A stretch of 64,000 nucleotides of DNA from assembly GCA_035494735.1 (NCBI GenBank), contig DATJGS010000009.1, forward strand, positions 1 to 64,000, given 5' to 3'. This DNA is from DATJGS01 sp035494735. GTDB taxonomy: Bacteria; Eisenbacteria; RBG-16-71-46. The notes under the pieces were generated by a model. That model was not told where the DNA came from, made no database searches, and saw nothing but the letters and a program-made list of their open reading frames with translations. Made by a program: the position numbers and the translations under genes. Below, piece by piece: positions 17,047 through 25,588 of this stretch (within the stretch, counting starts at the first letter, position 1; every line of letters begins with the position of its first letter).

Positions 17047-19266
17047 GTGAGCCCCCAGATCCCGCTGAATCCGGCGCAGCACGAGGCCGTCGAGCACGCG
17101 AGCGGGCCGCTCCTCGTCATCGCCGGCGCGGGCAGCGGCAAGACCCGCGTGCTCACGTCGCGCATCGCCCGCCTGCTCGAGCGCGGCGTGCGCCCCGAAG
17201 CCATCCTCGCGTTCACGTTCACGAACCGCGCGGCGCGCGAGATGCGCGAGCGCATCGAACGCGAGGTGGGCGAGGCCGCGGCGCGCCTGTGGGTCGGCAC
17301 GTTCCACGCGACAGCCGTGCGACTGCTGCGCCGCGAGGCCGCCGCGCTCGATCGCCCGCGCGACTTCGCGATCTACGACCGCGAGGACCAGGAGAGCGTG
17401 CTGAAGGAGATCCTCAAGCGCCGCCAGCTGCCGGAGGCCGCGTACCGCCTGGGCGCCGTGCTCGGCAGGATCTCCGACGCGAAGAACGCGCTCGTCACCC
17501 CGGCCGAGGCGGCGCGCGCCGCCGTCTCGCCGTACGAGAAGGCGATCGCCGAGTGCTACGCCGACTACGCGACGGCGCTGCGCGGCGCCGGCGCGTACGA
17601 CTTCGACGACCTGATCGCGGAGAGCGTGCGCCTGCTGACGACGCGCCCCGAGATCGGGGAACGCTACGCGCGGCGCTTCGAACACGTGCTGGTCGACGAG
17701 TACCAGGACACGAACCACGCGCAGTTCCGGCTCGTCCAGGCGCTGAGTCACGTCCATCGCAACCTGTTCGTGGTCGGCGACGACGACCAGTCGATCTACG
17801 GCTGGCGCGGCGCGGACCTGTCGAACGTGCTGGAGTTCGAGACCGCGTTCCCCGGCGCGTCCGTCGTGAGGCTGGAGCAGAACTACCGCTCGACGGGCAA
17901 CATCCTGGCCGCCGCGAACGCGGTGATCGCGCACAATCCGTCGCGCAAGGGCAAGACCCTGTGGTGCGACCGCGAGGCCGGCGCGCCGCTGCACTTCGTG
18001 CTCGCCGCCGACGACGTGGACGAGGCGCGGCGCATCCGCGCGTACCTGGAGTCGCGCGTCGCGCGCGGCGGGCGCTTCGACGAGGCCGCCGTGCTGTACC
18101 GCACGAACGCGCAGTCGCGCGCGCTCGAGACCGAGCTGCGCCAGCGCGCGATCCACTATGAACTCGTGGGCGGGATCGCGTTCTACCAGCGCCGCGAAGT
18201 GAAGGACGTGCTCGCGTACCTGCGCGCCGCGGTCAATCCGGCCGACGCGGTGTCGTTCTGGCGCATCTGGAACACGCCGCGGCGCGGACTGGGCGCCGCG
18301 TTGCGCGCGCAGGTCGAGACGCGCGCCGCGCACGCCGGCGTGCCGCCCGAATCGGCGCTGCGCGCGCTCGCCGCGGAGCGCGCGCTGCCGCGCGGCGCGG
18401 CGGCCGGCGCGGACGAGCTGCTCGCGTTGCTCGACGAGATCCGCGAGCGCGCCGCGGGCGCGCCCGACGCGCTCGTCCTGCACGTGCTCGAGCGCTCGCG
18501 CTACCTGACGGCGCTCGAGGCCGACGACGCGGAGGGTTTCGACGAGCGCCGCGCGAACCTCGAGGAGCTCGTGGCCGCGGCCGCGCAGTCGGGCGCGCGC
18601 GAGGGCGCGACCCTGGCCGACTTCCTGGCGGAGAGCGCGCTGACCACGGACGCCGACCGGCTCGTCGAGGGCGCGGATCGCGTGCTGCTGCTGACCGCGC
18701 ACAACGCGAAGGGGCTGGAGTTCGACGTCGTCATCGTCGCCGGCCTCGAGGAAGGACTGTTTCCGCACGGCTCGTCGCTGGACGATCCCGCCGAGCTGGA
18801 GGAGGAGCGCCGGCTGTTCTACGTCGCGCTGACGCGGGCCCGCGACGAAGTGCTGCTCACCGCCGCGGCGTTCCGCCGGCGCTTCGACGGCGCGCGCGGC
18901 GGATCGGTGTCGCGGTTCGTGGACGAGATCCCGGCCGAGGTGCTCACGCGCGACGAAGGGCCGGCGCGCGCCCCGCGGCGCGACGAGCGCCACGCGACGT
19001 GGCGCGGCACGTGGCATCGCGGCGGCGACGAGGTGGCCGACGCGGCGAGCGACGGCGCTTCGGCGTGGTCGGCCGCGCCGTTTCGCGGCACGACGCGCTC
19101 GCGCGCCGTGGGCCGCGAGGTGTATCACGAGAGTTTCGGCCGCGGCGTGGTCGTGGAGGCCGACGGCGAAGGCGCCGACGCGCGCTACACTGTGCGCTTC
19201 GGCACGACGCTCAAACGCGTGCTCGGACGATTCCTGAGCAGAGGCGACCATGGCGATTCGGCGTGA
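17047..19266 (+). CDS. pcrA/uvrD: ATP-dependent DNA helicase UvrD/PcrA
   Basis: 739 aa SF1A 3'-5' helicase for nucleotide-excision and mismatch repair and for clearing transcription-replication conflicts. Motifs in order: Q-motif LNPAQHEAVE; Walker A GAGSGKT (about 27-33); FTNRAAREMRER (Ia); Walker B VDEYQDTN; GDDDQSIYGWRGA (III); LEQNYRS (IV); TAHNAKGLEFDVV (V); YVALTRARDEV (VI). The C-terminus has a Tudor-like tail (YHESFGRGVVVE...TVRFGTTLKRVL), as in PcrA, which contacts RNA polymerase. The GTG start is preceded by GAGGTG. The last 17 nt overlap gatC. Confidence 0.96.
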   Translation: MSPQIPLNPAQHEAVEHASGPLLVIAGAGSGKTRVLTSRIARLLERGVRPEAILAFTFTNRAAREMRERIEREVGEAAARLWVGTFHATAVRLLRREAAALDRPRDFAIYDREDQESVLKEILKRRQLPEAAYRLGAVLGRISDAKNALVTPAEAARAAVSPYEKAIAECYADYATALRGAGAYDFDDLIAESVRLLTTRPEIGERYARRFEHVLVDEYQDTNHAQFRLVQALSHVHRNLFVVGDDDQSIYGWRGADLSNVLEFETAFPGASVVRLEQNYRSTGNILAAANAVIAHNPSRKGKTLWCDREAGAPLHFVLAADDVDEARRIRAYLESRVARGGRFDEAAVLYRTNAQSRALETELRQRAIHYELVGGIAFYQRREVKDVLAYLRAAVNPADAVSFWRIWNTPRRGLGAALRAQVETRAAHAGVPPESALRALAAERALPRGAAAGADELLALLDEIRERAAGAPDALVLHVLERSRYLTALEADDAEGFDERRANLEELVAAAAQSGAREGATLADFLAESALTTDADRLVEGADRVLLLTAHNAKGLEFDVVIVAGLEEGLFPHGSSLDDPAELEEERRLFYVALTRARDEVLLTAAAFRRRFDGARGGSVSRFVDEIPAEVLTRDEGPARAPRRDERHATWRGTWHRGGDEVADAASDGASAWSAAPFRGTTRSRAVGREVYHESFGRGVVVEADGEGADARYTVRFGTTLKRVLGRFLSRGDHGDSA

Positions 19267-19549
19267 GGACGTGGAGCGCATCGCCGAGTTGGCACGGCTC
19301 GAGATCCCGGCGGACGACATGGAGCGCGTGCGCGCCGAGCTGTCCTCCGTGCTCGAATTCGTGGCGACGCTGTCGAAGCTCGACCTCGCAGGCTACGAGC
19401 CGACGACGTTCGCGCCGTCCGGCGCGCCGCTCGGGCCCGACGAGCCGAACGGCCGCCGCCTCGATCCGCTGACGGCGACGGCGCAGGCGCCCGAGGGCGA
19501 GGACGGCTTTTTCCTCGTGCCGCCGATCGTCGAGAACCTGGCCCCATGA
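19250..19549 (+). CDS. gatC: Asp-tRNA(Asn)/Glu-tRNA(Gln) amidotransferase subunit C
   Basis: 99 aa GatC, the clasp that wraps the GatA-GatB interface. It begins IRREDVERIAELARLEIP, the conserved N-terminal helix; the central VLEFVATLSKLDL and the extended C-terminal belt (PFFLVPPIVENL-like ending) match the family. The ATG at 19250 lies inside the uvrD end, and the stop overlaps gatA by 4 nt, so gatCAB is translationally coupled. Presence of GatCAB suggests indirect Gln-tRNA and/or Asn-tRNA synthesis. Confidence 0.93.
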   Translation: MAIRREDVERIAELARLEIPADDMERVRAELSSVLEFVATLSKLDLAGYEPTTFAPSGAPLGPDEPNGRRLDPLTATAQAPEGEDGFFLVPPIVENLAP

Positions 19550-21024
19550 GCGCGACCGAGACTTGGGCGTGGCCGGCGCGCGACGTCGCGGCCGCCGTCA
19601 ACGCGGGCTCCGCGAGGGCCGAGGCCACCGCCGAAGCGGGATGGGAGGGACCGGGCCGCGTGTGGGAGGCCGACGTCCACGCCGTCGTGCACGCCGATCC
19701 GGCGGCGCGCGCCGCGGCGGCGCGCGCCTCGGGCAAGGGGCCGCTCGCCGGCGTCCCGGTGCTGCTCAAGGACAACCTGTGCACGCGCGACGCGTATCCC
19801 ACGACGTGCGCGTCGAAGATCCTCGCCGGCTGGCGCGCGCCCTACGACGCGACGGTGGTGGCGAGGCTGCGCGCCGCGGGCGCGGTGATCGTGGGCAAGG
19901 GCAACATGGACGAGTTCGCGATGGGCTCGTCGACCGAGTTCAGCTGCTACGGTCCGACGCGCAATCCCTTCGACCTCGCGCGCGTGCCCGGCGGTTCCAG
20001 CGGCGGGCCGGCCGCGGCCGTCGCGTACGGTCTCGTGCCCATCGCGCTCGGCTCCGACACCGGCGGCTCGGTGCGCCAGCCCGCGGCGTTCTGCGGCGTG
20101 TACGGCCTCAAGCCGACGTACGGCCGCCTGTCGCGCTACGGACTCGTCGCGTTCGGCTCGTCGCTCGACCAGGTCGGCGTGTTCGCGCGGCACGCCGGCG
20201 ACGTGGCCGCGGCCTACGAAGTGCTGGCCGGCCCCGATCCGTTCGACGCGACGACGCGTCTCGGCCCCGCGCCCGACGTGAGCGCGTGGGACTCGGGCGT
20301 CGCGGGCCTGCGCTTCGGCTGGCCGGCGAACCTGTGGAAGGAGGGCGTGGCCCCGGCAATCGTCGACGCGCTGGAACGCGCGGCGGACGCGCTCGAGCGC
20401 GCCGGCGCCCGGCGCGTGGCGTTCGACTTCATGCCGGGCACGTACGCGGTCGCGACGTACTACCTGGTGGCGACGGCCGAGGCCAGTTCGAACCTGGCGC
20501 GCTTCGACGGCGTGCGCTACGGCTTCCGCCACGCGGACGCGCCGGACGTGCGCGCGCTGTACACGCGCACGCGCAGCGAAGGCTTCGGCGCCGAAGTGCA
20601 GCGCCGCATCCTGCTCGGCACGTACGCGCTGTCGGCCGGCTACTACGACGCGTTCTACCTGACCGCGCAGCGCGCGCGCACGCGCATCCGCCACGAGTAC
20701 CGCGACGCGTTCACGCGCTGCGACTTCATGCTGATGCCGTCGGCGCCGAGCGCGGCGTTCCGCCTCGGCGAGAAGACCTCCGATCCGCTCGAGATGTACC
20801 TCAGCGACGTGTTCACGATCGGCGCGAACCTGGCGGGCATTCCCGGGCTCACGGTGCCGTTCGGTCGCGACGCGGGCGGGCTGCCGCTCGCCGTCCAGGT
20901 GCTGGGGCCGGAGGACGCGGAGCCCGTGCTGCTGCGCGCCGGGCGCGCGCTGGAAGTCGGCGGCGAGCGCGCGCGCCTCGCGCGTTCCCACACCACGGAG
21001 TTCGCATGGCCTACGAAGCGGTGA
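19546..21024 (+). CDS. gatA: Asp-tRNA(Asn)/Glu-tRNA(Gln) amidotransferase subunit A
   Basis: 492 aa amidase-signature enzyme that releases ammonia from glutamine for GatB. The Ser-cisSer-Lys triad is intact: Lys75 in VPVLLKDN, Ser151 in GGSSGGPAAAVA, and nucleophile Ser175 in SDTGGSVRQPA. The GSSTEFSCYGPTRNP and CGVYGLKPTYGRLSRYGLVAFGSSLDQ... region is characteristic of GatA rather than other amidases. Length is normal. Four-nt overlap with gatC and 19-nt overlap with gatB. Confidence 0.97.
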   Translation: MSATETWAWPARDVAAAVNAGSARAEATAEAGWEGPGRVWEADVHAVVHADPAARAAAARASGKGPLAGVPVLLKDNLCTRDAYPTTCASKILAGWRAPYDATVVARLRAAGAVIVGKGNMDEFAMGSSTEFSCYGPTRNPFDLARVPGGSSGGPAAAVAYGLVPIALGSDTGGSVRQPAAFCGVYGLKPTYGRLSRYGLVAFGSSLDQVGVFARHAGDVAAAYEVLAGPDPFDATTRLGPAPDVSAWDSGVAGLRFGWPANLWKEGVAPAIVDALERAADALERAGARRVAFDFMPGTYAVATYYLVATAEASSNLARFDGVRYGFRHADAPDVRALYTRTRSEGFGAEVQRRILLGTYALSAGYYDAFYLTAQRARTRIRHEYRDAFTRCDFMLMPSAPSAAFRLGEKTSDPLEMYLSDVFTIGANLAGIPGLTVPFGRDAGGLPLAVQVLGPEDAEPVLLRAGRALEVGGERARLARSHTTEFAWPTKR

Positions 21025-22457
21025 TCGGCCTGGAGTGCCACATCCAGCTGGCCACGCGCAGCAAGATGTTCTGCGACTGCCCGGTCGGGTTCGGCGCGGT
21101 CGCGAACGCGAACGTGTGCCCGGTGTGCCTGGGGATGCCCGGCGCGCTGCCGCGCGCGAACGGCGCGGCGATCGACGCCGCGCTGAGGCTGGGCCTGGCG
21201 CTGGGGTGCGCGGTGCGCGAGGAGAGCGTGTTCGCGCGCAAGAACTACTTCTATCCGGACATGCCGAAGAACTACCAGATCACGCAGTACGACCGGCCGC
21301 TGTGCGAGGGCGGCTCGGTTCCGGTCGCCGTGGGCGGCGCGACGCGCGGCTTCCCGCTCACCCGCATCCACGTGGAGGAGGACACCGGGAAGTCGTTCCA
21401 TCCGGAGAAGCACGGCGACCGCCGCGTGTCGCGCGTCGACTTCAATCGCGCCGGCGTGCCGCTGCTCGAGCTGGTGACCGAGCCGGCGTTCCGCGAGCCG
21501 GCCGAGTGCGCGGCGTTCCTGACCACGCTGCGCCGGCTCGTGCGCTGGCTCGGCATTTCCGAGGGCGACATGGAAAAGGGCCACCTGCGCTGCGACGCGA
21601 ACGTGTCGCTGCGCGTGGCGGGCACGTCCGCGTTCGGCACGAAGACGGAGCTCAAGAACCTGAACTCGATCAAGGGCGTCGAGAAGGGCATCGCTGCCGA
21701 GATCGCGCGCCAGGCCGGCGTGCTCGAGTCGGGCGGCCGGATCGAGCAGAGCACGCTGCTGTACGACGCCGATCAGGATCGTCTCGCCGTGATGCGCTCG
21801 AAGGAGCACGCGCACGACTACCGCTACTTCCCGGAGCCCGATCTGCCGGTGCTCGTGGTCGACGCGGCGGCGCGCGAACGCGCGGCGCGGGCCCTGCCCG
21901 AGCTGCCGTGGGCCCGCGAGCAGCGCCTCGCCGCCGAGTACGCGATCCCGGCGTACGACGCGCAGGTGCTGGCCGATCAACGCGAGCTCGCCGACTACTT
22001 CGAGGACGTGGCGAAGTCGACGAACCCCAAGGCCGCGAGCAACTGGGTCATGGGCAAGGCGCTGAGCCTGATGAAGGAACACGGCTGGAGCGCCGCGGAC
22101 TGGGCGCAACGGGTTCCGGCGAAGAACCTGGCGAAGGTCATCAGCGCCGTGGAGTCGGTGGCCGTCACCGCCACCACCGGCAAGAGCATCGTCGACGAGA
22201 TCGCGTTGTCGGGCGCGGATCCCGAGCCGTTGATCGCCCGAAACAGCGCGAAGTCGTCGAGCGACGATCTGCTGCCGCTGGTGCGCGCCGTGATCGACGA
22301 GCACGCGGGGCCGGTCGCGCAGTACCTGGCCGGCAAGACGGCGACGCTCGGCTTCCTGGTTGGACAGGTGATGAAGAAGAGCGGCGGCCAGGCCGTGCCG
22401 CAGGTCGTTCAGGAACTGCTGAAGGCCGAGCTGGCCGGGCGCGTGACTGGTGGCTAG
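21006..22457 (+). CDS. gatB: Asp-tRNA(Asn)/Glu-tRNA(Gln) amidotransferase subunit B
   Basis: 483 aa GatB, the kinase/transamidase that phosphorylates misacylated Glu- or Asp-tRNA and amidates it. The N-terminus YEAVIGLECHIQL is invariant in the family. The zinc-site Cys residues appear in MFCDCPVGF and NVCPVCLGMPG. RKNYFYPDMPKNYQITQYD and EDTGKS follow, and the C-terminal YqeY-like tail contains KGIAA- and ANWVMGK-type segments. Start ATG at 21006 lies in the gatA 3' end. Full length. Confidence 0.97.
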   Translation: MAYEAVIGLECHIQLATRSKMFCDCPVGFGAVANANVCPVCLGMPGALPRANGAAIDAALRLGLALGCAVREESVFARKNYFYPDMPKNYQITQYDRPLCEGGSVPVAVGGATRGFPLTRIHVEEDTGKSFHPEKHGDRRVSRVDFNRAGVPLLELVTEPAFREPAECAAFLTTLRRLVRWLGISEGDMEKGHLRCDANVSLRVAGTSAFGTKTELKNLNSIKGVEKGIAAEIARQAGVLESGGRIEQSTLLYDADQDRLAVMRSKEHAHDYRYFPEPDLPVLVVDAAARERAARALPELPWAREQRLAAEYAIPAYDAQVLADQRELADYFEDVAKSTNPKAASNWVMGKALSLMKEHGWSAADWAQRVPAKNLAKVISAVESVAVTATTGKSIVDEIALSGADPEPLIARNSAKSSSDDLLPLVRAVIDEHAGPVAQYLAGKTATLGFLVGQVMKKSGGQAVPQVVQELLKAELAGRVTGG

Positions 22458-23061
22458 GCGGATCGAGCACGCGAAGGGGGCGCCCGGCGATCCCCTGGCC
22501 GCGCTGCTCGCCCAGGCGCCGGCGCCGCCGTTCGGCGTGTCGCTGCTGATCGCCATCGATGCCGCGCCGGATCCGGCCGAGCGCCTGCCCGCCCTGATCG
22601 CCGCGGTGTCCCGCGTGTGGTCGATTCCGCCCGGTCGCATGACCGTGCTGCTCGCGGCGCCCGAGTCGGGGGCGGCGGACGTGGCGCGCGCCCGCGAACT
22701 GACCCGCGTGTCGGGCGTGCTCACGCTGGTGCACGATCCCGAGCGTTCGACGTGCTGCGGGTTCGGCGCCGGCCCGCACGGCGTGCCGTTGGAAATGAAC
22801 GACGAACTGCGCGAGGCCGAGGCCGTGCTCTCGGCGAGCGCCGGCGCGGAGCGGGCCGCCCTGTTCCCCGGGCTGGCCAGCGCGCGCGCGCTCGCGCTGT
22901 GGAACGCGCTCGACCCGGTCGCGCGCGCCGAGGTGTGCGAAGCCGCGCGGCGCGCGGTCGACCCGGACGCCATGCTCGTCGGCGGCACGACCGACGCGAC
23001 GCGCTTCCACCTGCATGGGCGCGGCGCGGCGGCCGCGCCGCCCCCCGCCGCCCGTGGTTGA
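22450..23061 (+). CDS. LarA-like N-terminal domain protein (DUF2088), short
   Basis: 203 aa. The middle matches the N-terminal half of nickel-pincer lactate racemase LarA and its relatives. RLPALIAAVSRVWSIPPGRMTVLLA resembles the LLP.LL..L...G....DITILVATG strand-helix-strand. LVHDPERSTCCGFGAGPHGVPLEMNDELREAEAVLSAS resembles the HD...L..LG.T..GTPV.VN..V.EADLVI block. The rest of LarA (pincer Lys/His sites and C-terminal domain, about 420 aa in full proteins) is absent. Two adjacent Cys (TCC) precede the Gly-rich turn. It starts at a GTG overlapping the gatB stop; no LarB, LarC or LarE is nearby. It could be a degenerate paralogue, a regulatory domain or a new small family; function unknown. 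Confidence 0.5.
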   Translation: MARRIEHAKGAPGDPLAALLAQAPAPPFGVSLLIAIDAAPDPAERLPALIAAVSRVWSIPPGRMTVLLAAPESGAADVARARELTRVSGVLTLVHDPERSTCCGFGAGPHGVPLEMNDELREAEAVLSASAGAERAALFPGLASARALALWNALDPVARAEVCEAARRAVDPDAMLVGGTTDATRFHLHGRGAAAAPPPAARG

Positions 23062-23074
23062 AGCCGGGATGGGC

Positions 23075-23083
23075 TGCTAGAGT
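23075..23083 (+). promoter_or_regulatory. candidate extended -10 promoter for purD (leaderless)
   Basis: TGC followed by TAGAGT (23078-23083) forms an extended -10 only 7 nt before the purD ATG at 23091. No clear -35 lies at 17 bp. Initiation would fall at or within a base or two of the start codon, and no Shine-Dalgarno sequence is present. Confidence 0.45.
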
Positions 23084-23090
23084 GCGGCGC

Positions 23091-24383
23091 ATGTCACCAC
23101 AGCGCATCCTGGTCGTGGGCGCAGGCGGTCGCGAGCACGCGCTGGCCTGGCGGTTGAGTCAGGACCGCGACGTCGCCGAAGTGTGGCTCGCGCCGGGCAA
23201 CGAAGGCGCGGGCCGCGAGCATCCGTGCCTCGACGTCGCCGAGTCCGACGCGACGGGCCTCGTCGCCACGTGTCGCGCGCACGCCATCGACCTCGTCGTG
23301 ATCGGACCCGAGGCGCCCCTGGCCTCGGGCCTCGCGGACACGCTCGCCGCCGCCTCGGTCCCGGTGTTCGGGCCGAGCGCCGCGGCGGCGCGGATCGAGA
23401 GCAGCAAATGGTTCGCGAAGCGCCTGCTCGTCGAGTGCGGCGTGCCCACCGCGCACGCCGAATGCTGCGAAGACGCGGCCACGGCGCGGGCCGCGCTGGC
23501 CGCGGCCGCGCCGCCGTTCGTGCTGAAGGCGGACGGGCTGGCCGCCGGCAAGGGGGTGTGCGTCACGAGCGACGCCCGCGAGGCCGAGGCGTTCCTCGAG
23601 CAGTGCTTCGAGCGCGACCGCTTCGGTCCGAGCGGCCACCGCGTGCTCATCGAGGAACACCTGACCGGCGAAGAGTGCTCGGTCATGGCGCTGTGCGACG
23701 GGCGCGACGCGCTGCTGCTGCCGGCGGCGCGCGACTACAAGCGCGCGCGCGACGGCGACGCCGGTCCCAACACGGGCGGCATGGGCGCGATCGCGCCGAG
23801 CCCGGCCTGGAACGACGCGCTCGCCGCGCTCGTGCTGGAGCGCGTCGTGCGCCCGGTGCTCGCGGCGCTCGTCGCGCGCGGCACGCCGTATCGCGGCGCG
23901 CTGTACTGCGGGCTCATGCTCACGGCCTCGGGGGTCCGCGTCATCGAATTCAATTGCCGCTTCGGCGATCCGGAGACGCAGTCCATCCTGCCTCTCGTGG
24001 ACGGCGCGTTCGCCGCGGCCTTGGGCGCGGCCGCCGCCGGCTCGCTGGCCGGGCACGCGCTGGAGACGGGGCGCCGCGCCGCGGTCACGATCGCGCTCGT
24101 CGACGAAGGCTATCCCGACGCGGTGGTCGGCGGGGGCACGATCACGTCGCTCGACGACGTGGCGACGCTGCCCGGGGTGCACGTGTTCCACGCCGCGAGC
24201 GAGCGCGCGGACGACGCGTGGCGCGTGCGCGGCGGCCGCGCCGCGTACGTCACCGCGATCGGCGAACGCCTCGAGGAGGCGCACGACACGGCGTACCGCG
24301 CGATCGCGCGGCTCGGCGGCGCCGGCTGGCGCTGCCGGCACGACATCCTGGGGCCCGCGCCGAGCGGCGCGCTGCGGGCGTGA
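23091..24383 (+). CDS. purD: phosphoribosylamine-glycine ligase
   Basis: 430 aa ATP-grasp enzyme for the second step of IMP synthesis (PRA + glycine + ATP to GAR). The N-terminus RILVVGAGGREHALAWRL is the hallmark. ESSKWFAKRLL and FVLKADGLAAGKGVCV contain the ATP-grasp Lys; GPNTGGMGA and VIEFNCRFGDPETQ contain the metal/ATP ligands. Length is normal. It begins 30 nt after the LarA-like gene behind a candidate extended -10, and purE follows after 28 nt, so purDE is probably one unit. Confidence 0.96.
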   Translation: MSPQRILVVGAGGREHALAWRLSQDRDVAEVWLAPGNEGAGREHPCLDVAESDATGLVATCRAHAIDLVVIGPEAPLASGLADTLAAASVPVFGPSAAAARIESSKWFAKRLLVECGVPTAHAECCEDAATARAALAAAAPPFVLKADGLAAGKGVCVTSDAREAEAFLEQCFERDRFGPSGHRVLIEEHLTGEECSVMALCDGRDALLLPAARDYKRARDGDAGPNTGGMGAIAPSPAWNDALAALVLERVVRPVLAALVARGTPYRGALYCGLMLTASGVRVIEFNCRFGDPETQSILPLVDGAFAAALGAAAAGSLAGHALETGRRAAVTIALVDEGYPDAVVGGGTITSLDDVATLPGVHVFHAASERADDAWRVRGGRAAYVTAIGERLEEAHDTAYRAIARLGGAGWRCRHDILGPAPSGALRA

Positions 24384-24411
24384 CGCGGGAGCGAGGGAGG
24401 CAGAGGAGCGC

Positions 24412-24897
24412 ATGGCTCGAGGACTGAAGAAGCGCGTCGGCATCGTCATGGGCAGCGAGTCGGACCGACCGGTGATGGAGGAGGCCGCGCACGTGCTCGC
24501 CGAGTTCGGCGTGGGCGCGGAGGTCGCGGTGCGCTCGGCGCATCGCACGCCGGACGCGGCGGCGCGCTGGGCGCGCGGCGCGAAGGGGCGCGGCCTCGAG
24601 GTGATCATCGCCGGCGCCGGCGGCGCGGCGCACCTGGCCGGCGCCATGGCGGCGCACAGCCGGCTGCCCGTGCTCGGCGTTCCGCTCGCGACGTCGCCGC
24701 TCGGCGGCTTCGACGCGCTCCTGTCCACGGTGCAGATGCCGCCCGGCGTGCCGGTCGGGACGCTCGGCGTCGGAGCGTGGGGCGCGCGCAACGCCGCGTT
24801 CCTCGCGCTGCGCGTGCTCGCGCTCGGCGACGCCGCGCTGGCGCGGCGCCTCGAGGCCTACACGCGGCGCGTCGCCGCCGGCCGGAAGGGGGCGTAG
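24412..24897 (+). CDS. purE: N5-carboxyaminoimidazole ribonucleotide mutase
   Basis: 161 aa class I PurE, converting N5-CAIR to CAIR. The N-terminus VGIVMGSESDRPVMEEA and VRSAHRTPDAAARWA (active-site His in SAHRTP) and IIAGAGGAAHLAGAMAAHSRLPVLGVP are all conserved. A class I PurE normally needs PurK; no purK is in the window. AGAGGAG (24402-24408) precedes the ATG at 24412. Confidence 0.95.
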   Translation: MARGLKKRVGIVMGSESDRPVMEEAAHVLAEFGVGAEVAVRSAHRTPDAAARWARGAKGRGLEVIIAGAGGAAHLAGAMAAHSRLPVLGVPLATSPLGGFDALLSTVQMPPGVPVGTLGVGAWGARNAAFLALRVLALGDAALARRLEAYTRRVAAGRKGA

Positions 24898-24898
24898 C

Positions 24899-25555
24899 GT
24901 GGACGTGCGGCGCGTCGATCCGGAAGCGCCCGATGACGAGGCCCTGCTGGCGGCGGCCGAGGCCGTGCTGCGCGGCGGCGTCATCGCGTTCCCGACCGAT
25001 ACGTTGTACGGACTCGGCTGCTCGCTGTTCGACGAGTCGGCCGTGGCCATGGTCGCCCGCCTCAAGCGCCGTGATCCGTCGCTGGCCGTGATCTCGCTGA
25101 TCCCCGAGCCGCGCCAGGTGTACGGGCTGGCCCAGAACGTGAGCGACGTCGCGGAGCAGCTGGTGCGCAAGTGGTGGCCGGGTCCGCTGTCGCTGATCTT
25201 CAAGGCCGCGGCCATCGTGCCGGTGCGCGTGCGCGGAGCGGGCGGGACGGTGGCGCTGCGCTGTCCCAAGGACACGCTGTGCCTCAAGCTGCTCGATCGT
25301 ATCGGCGGACCGGTGGTCTCGAGCAGCGCGAACCTCTCGGGACAGCGCCCGGCCGAGACCGCGGACGAGGTGATCCGCGTGTTCGGCAACCAGATCGACC
25401 TGATCCTGGACGGCGGGCCGCGCGTCGGCGGGGTCGCGTCCACGCTCGTCGACGTGAGCGGCGCGCGCCCGCGCCTGCTCCGTCTGGGCAAGGCCGACGT
25501 GCGTCCGGATCTCGGCGATTTCGAGGACGCGCGCACCCCCGAGGGCGCCGGTTGA
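24899..25555 (+). CDS. tsaC: L-threonylcarbamoyladenylate synthase (Sua5/YrdC/TsaC family)
   Basis: 218 aa YrdC-domain enzyme that makes threonylcarbamoyl-AMP for t6A37 of ANN-decoding tRNAs. It has GGVIAFPTDTLYGLGCSLFD (substrate pocket), KRRDPSLAVISLI (the K-R-x3 lysine region), WWPGPLSLIFKA, VALRCPKD and SSSANLSGQRP, all in family order. There is no C-terminal Sua5 domain. Start GTG one nt after the purE stop. Confidence 0.93.
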   Translation: MDVRRVDPEAPDDEALLAAAEAVLRGGVIAFPTDTLYGLGCSLFDESAVAMVARLKRRDPSLAVISLIPEPRQVYGLAQNVSDVAEQLVRKWWPGPLSLIFKAAAIVPVRVRGAGGTVALRCPKDTLCLKLLDRIGGPVVSSSANLSGQRPAETADEVIRVFGNQIDLILDGGPRVGGVASTLVDVSGARPRLLRLGKADVRPDLGDFEDARTPEGAG

Positions 25556-25580
25556 CCCTATGGCCACGGCCCCCTATTCT
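25552..25580 (+). promoter_or_regulatory. strong vegetative-type promoter giving a leaderless mRNA
   Basis: TTGACC (25552-25557), 17-bp spacer, TATTCT (25575-25580). The phosphatase ATG begins at 25589, only 8 nt after the -10, so transcription should start at or just before the initiation codon. Confidence 0.65.
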
Positions 25581-25588
25581 TGAGTCGC

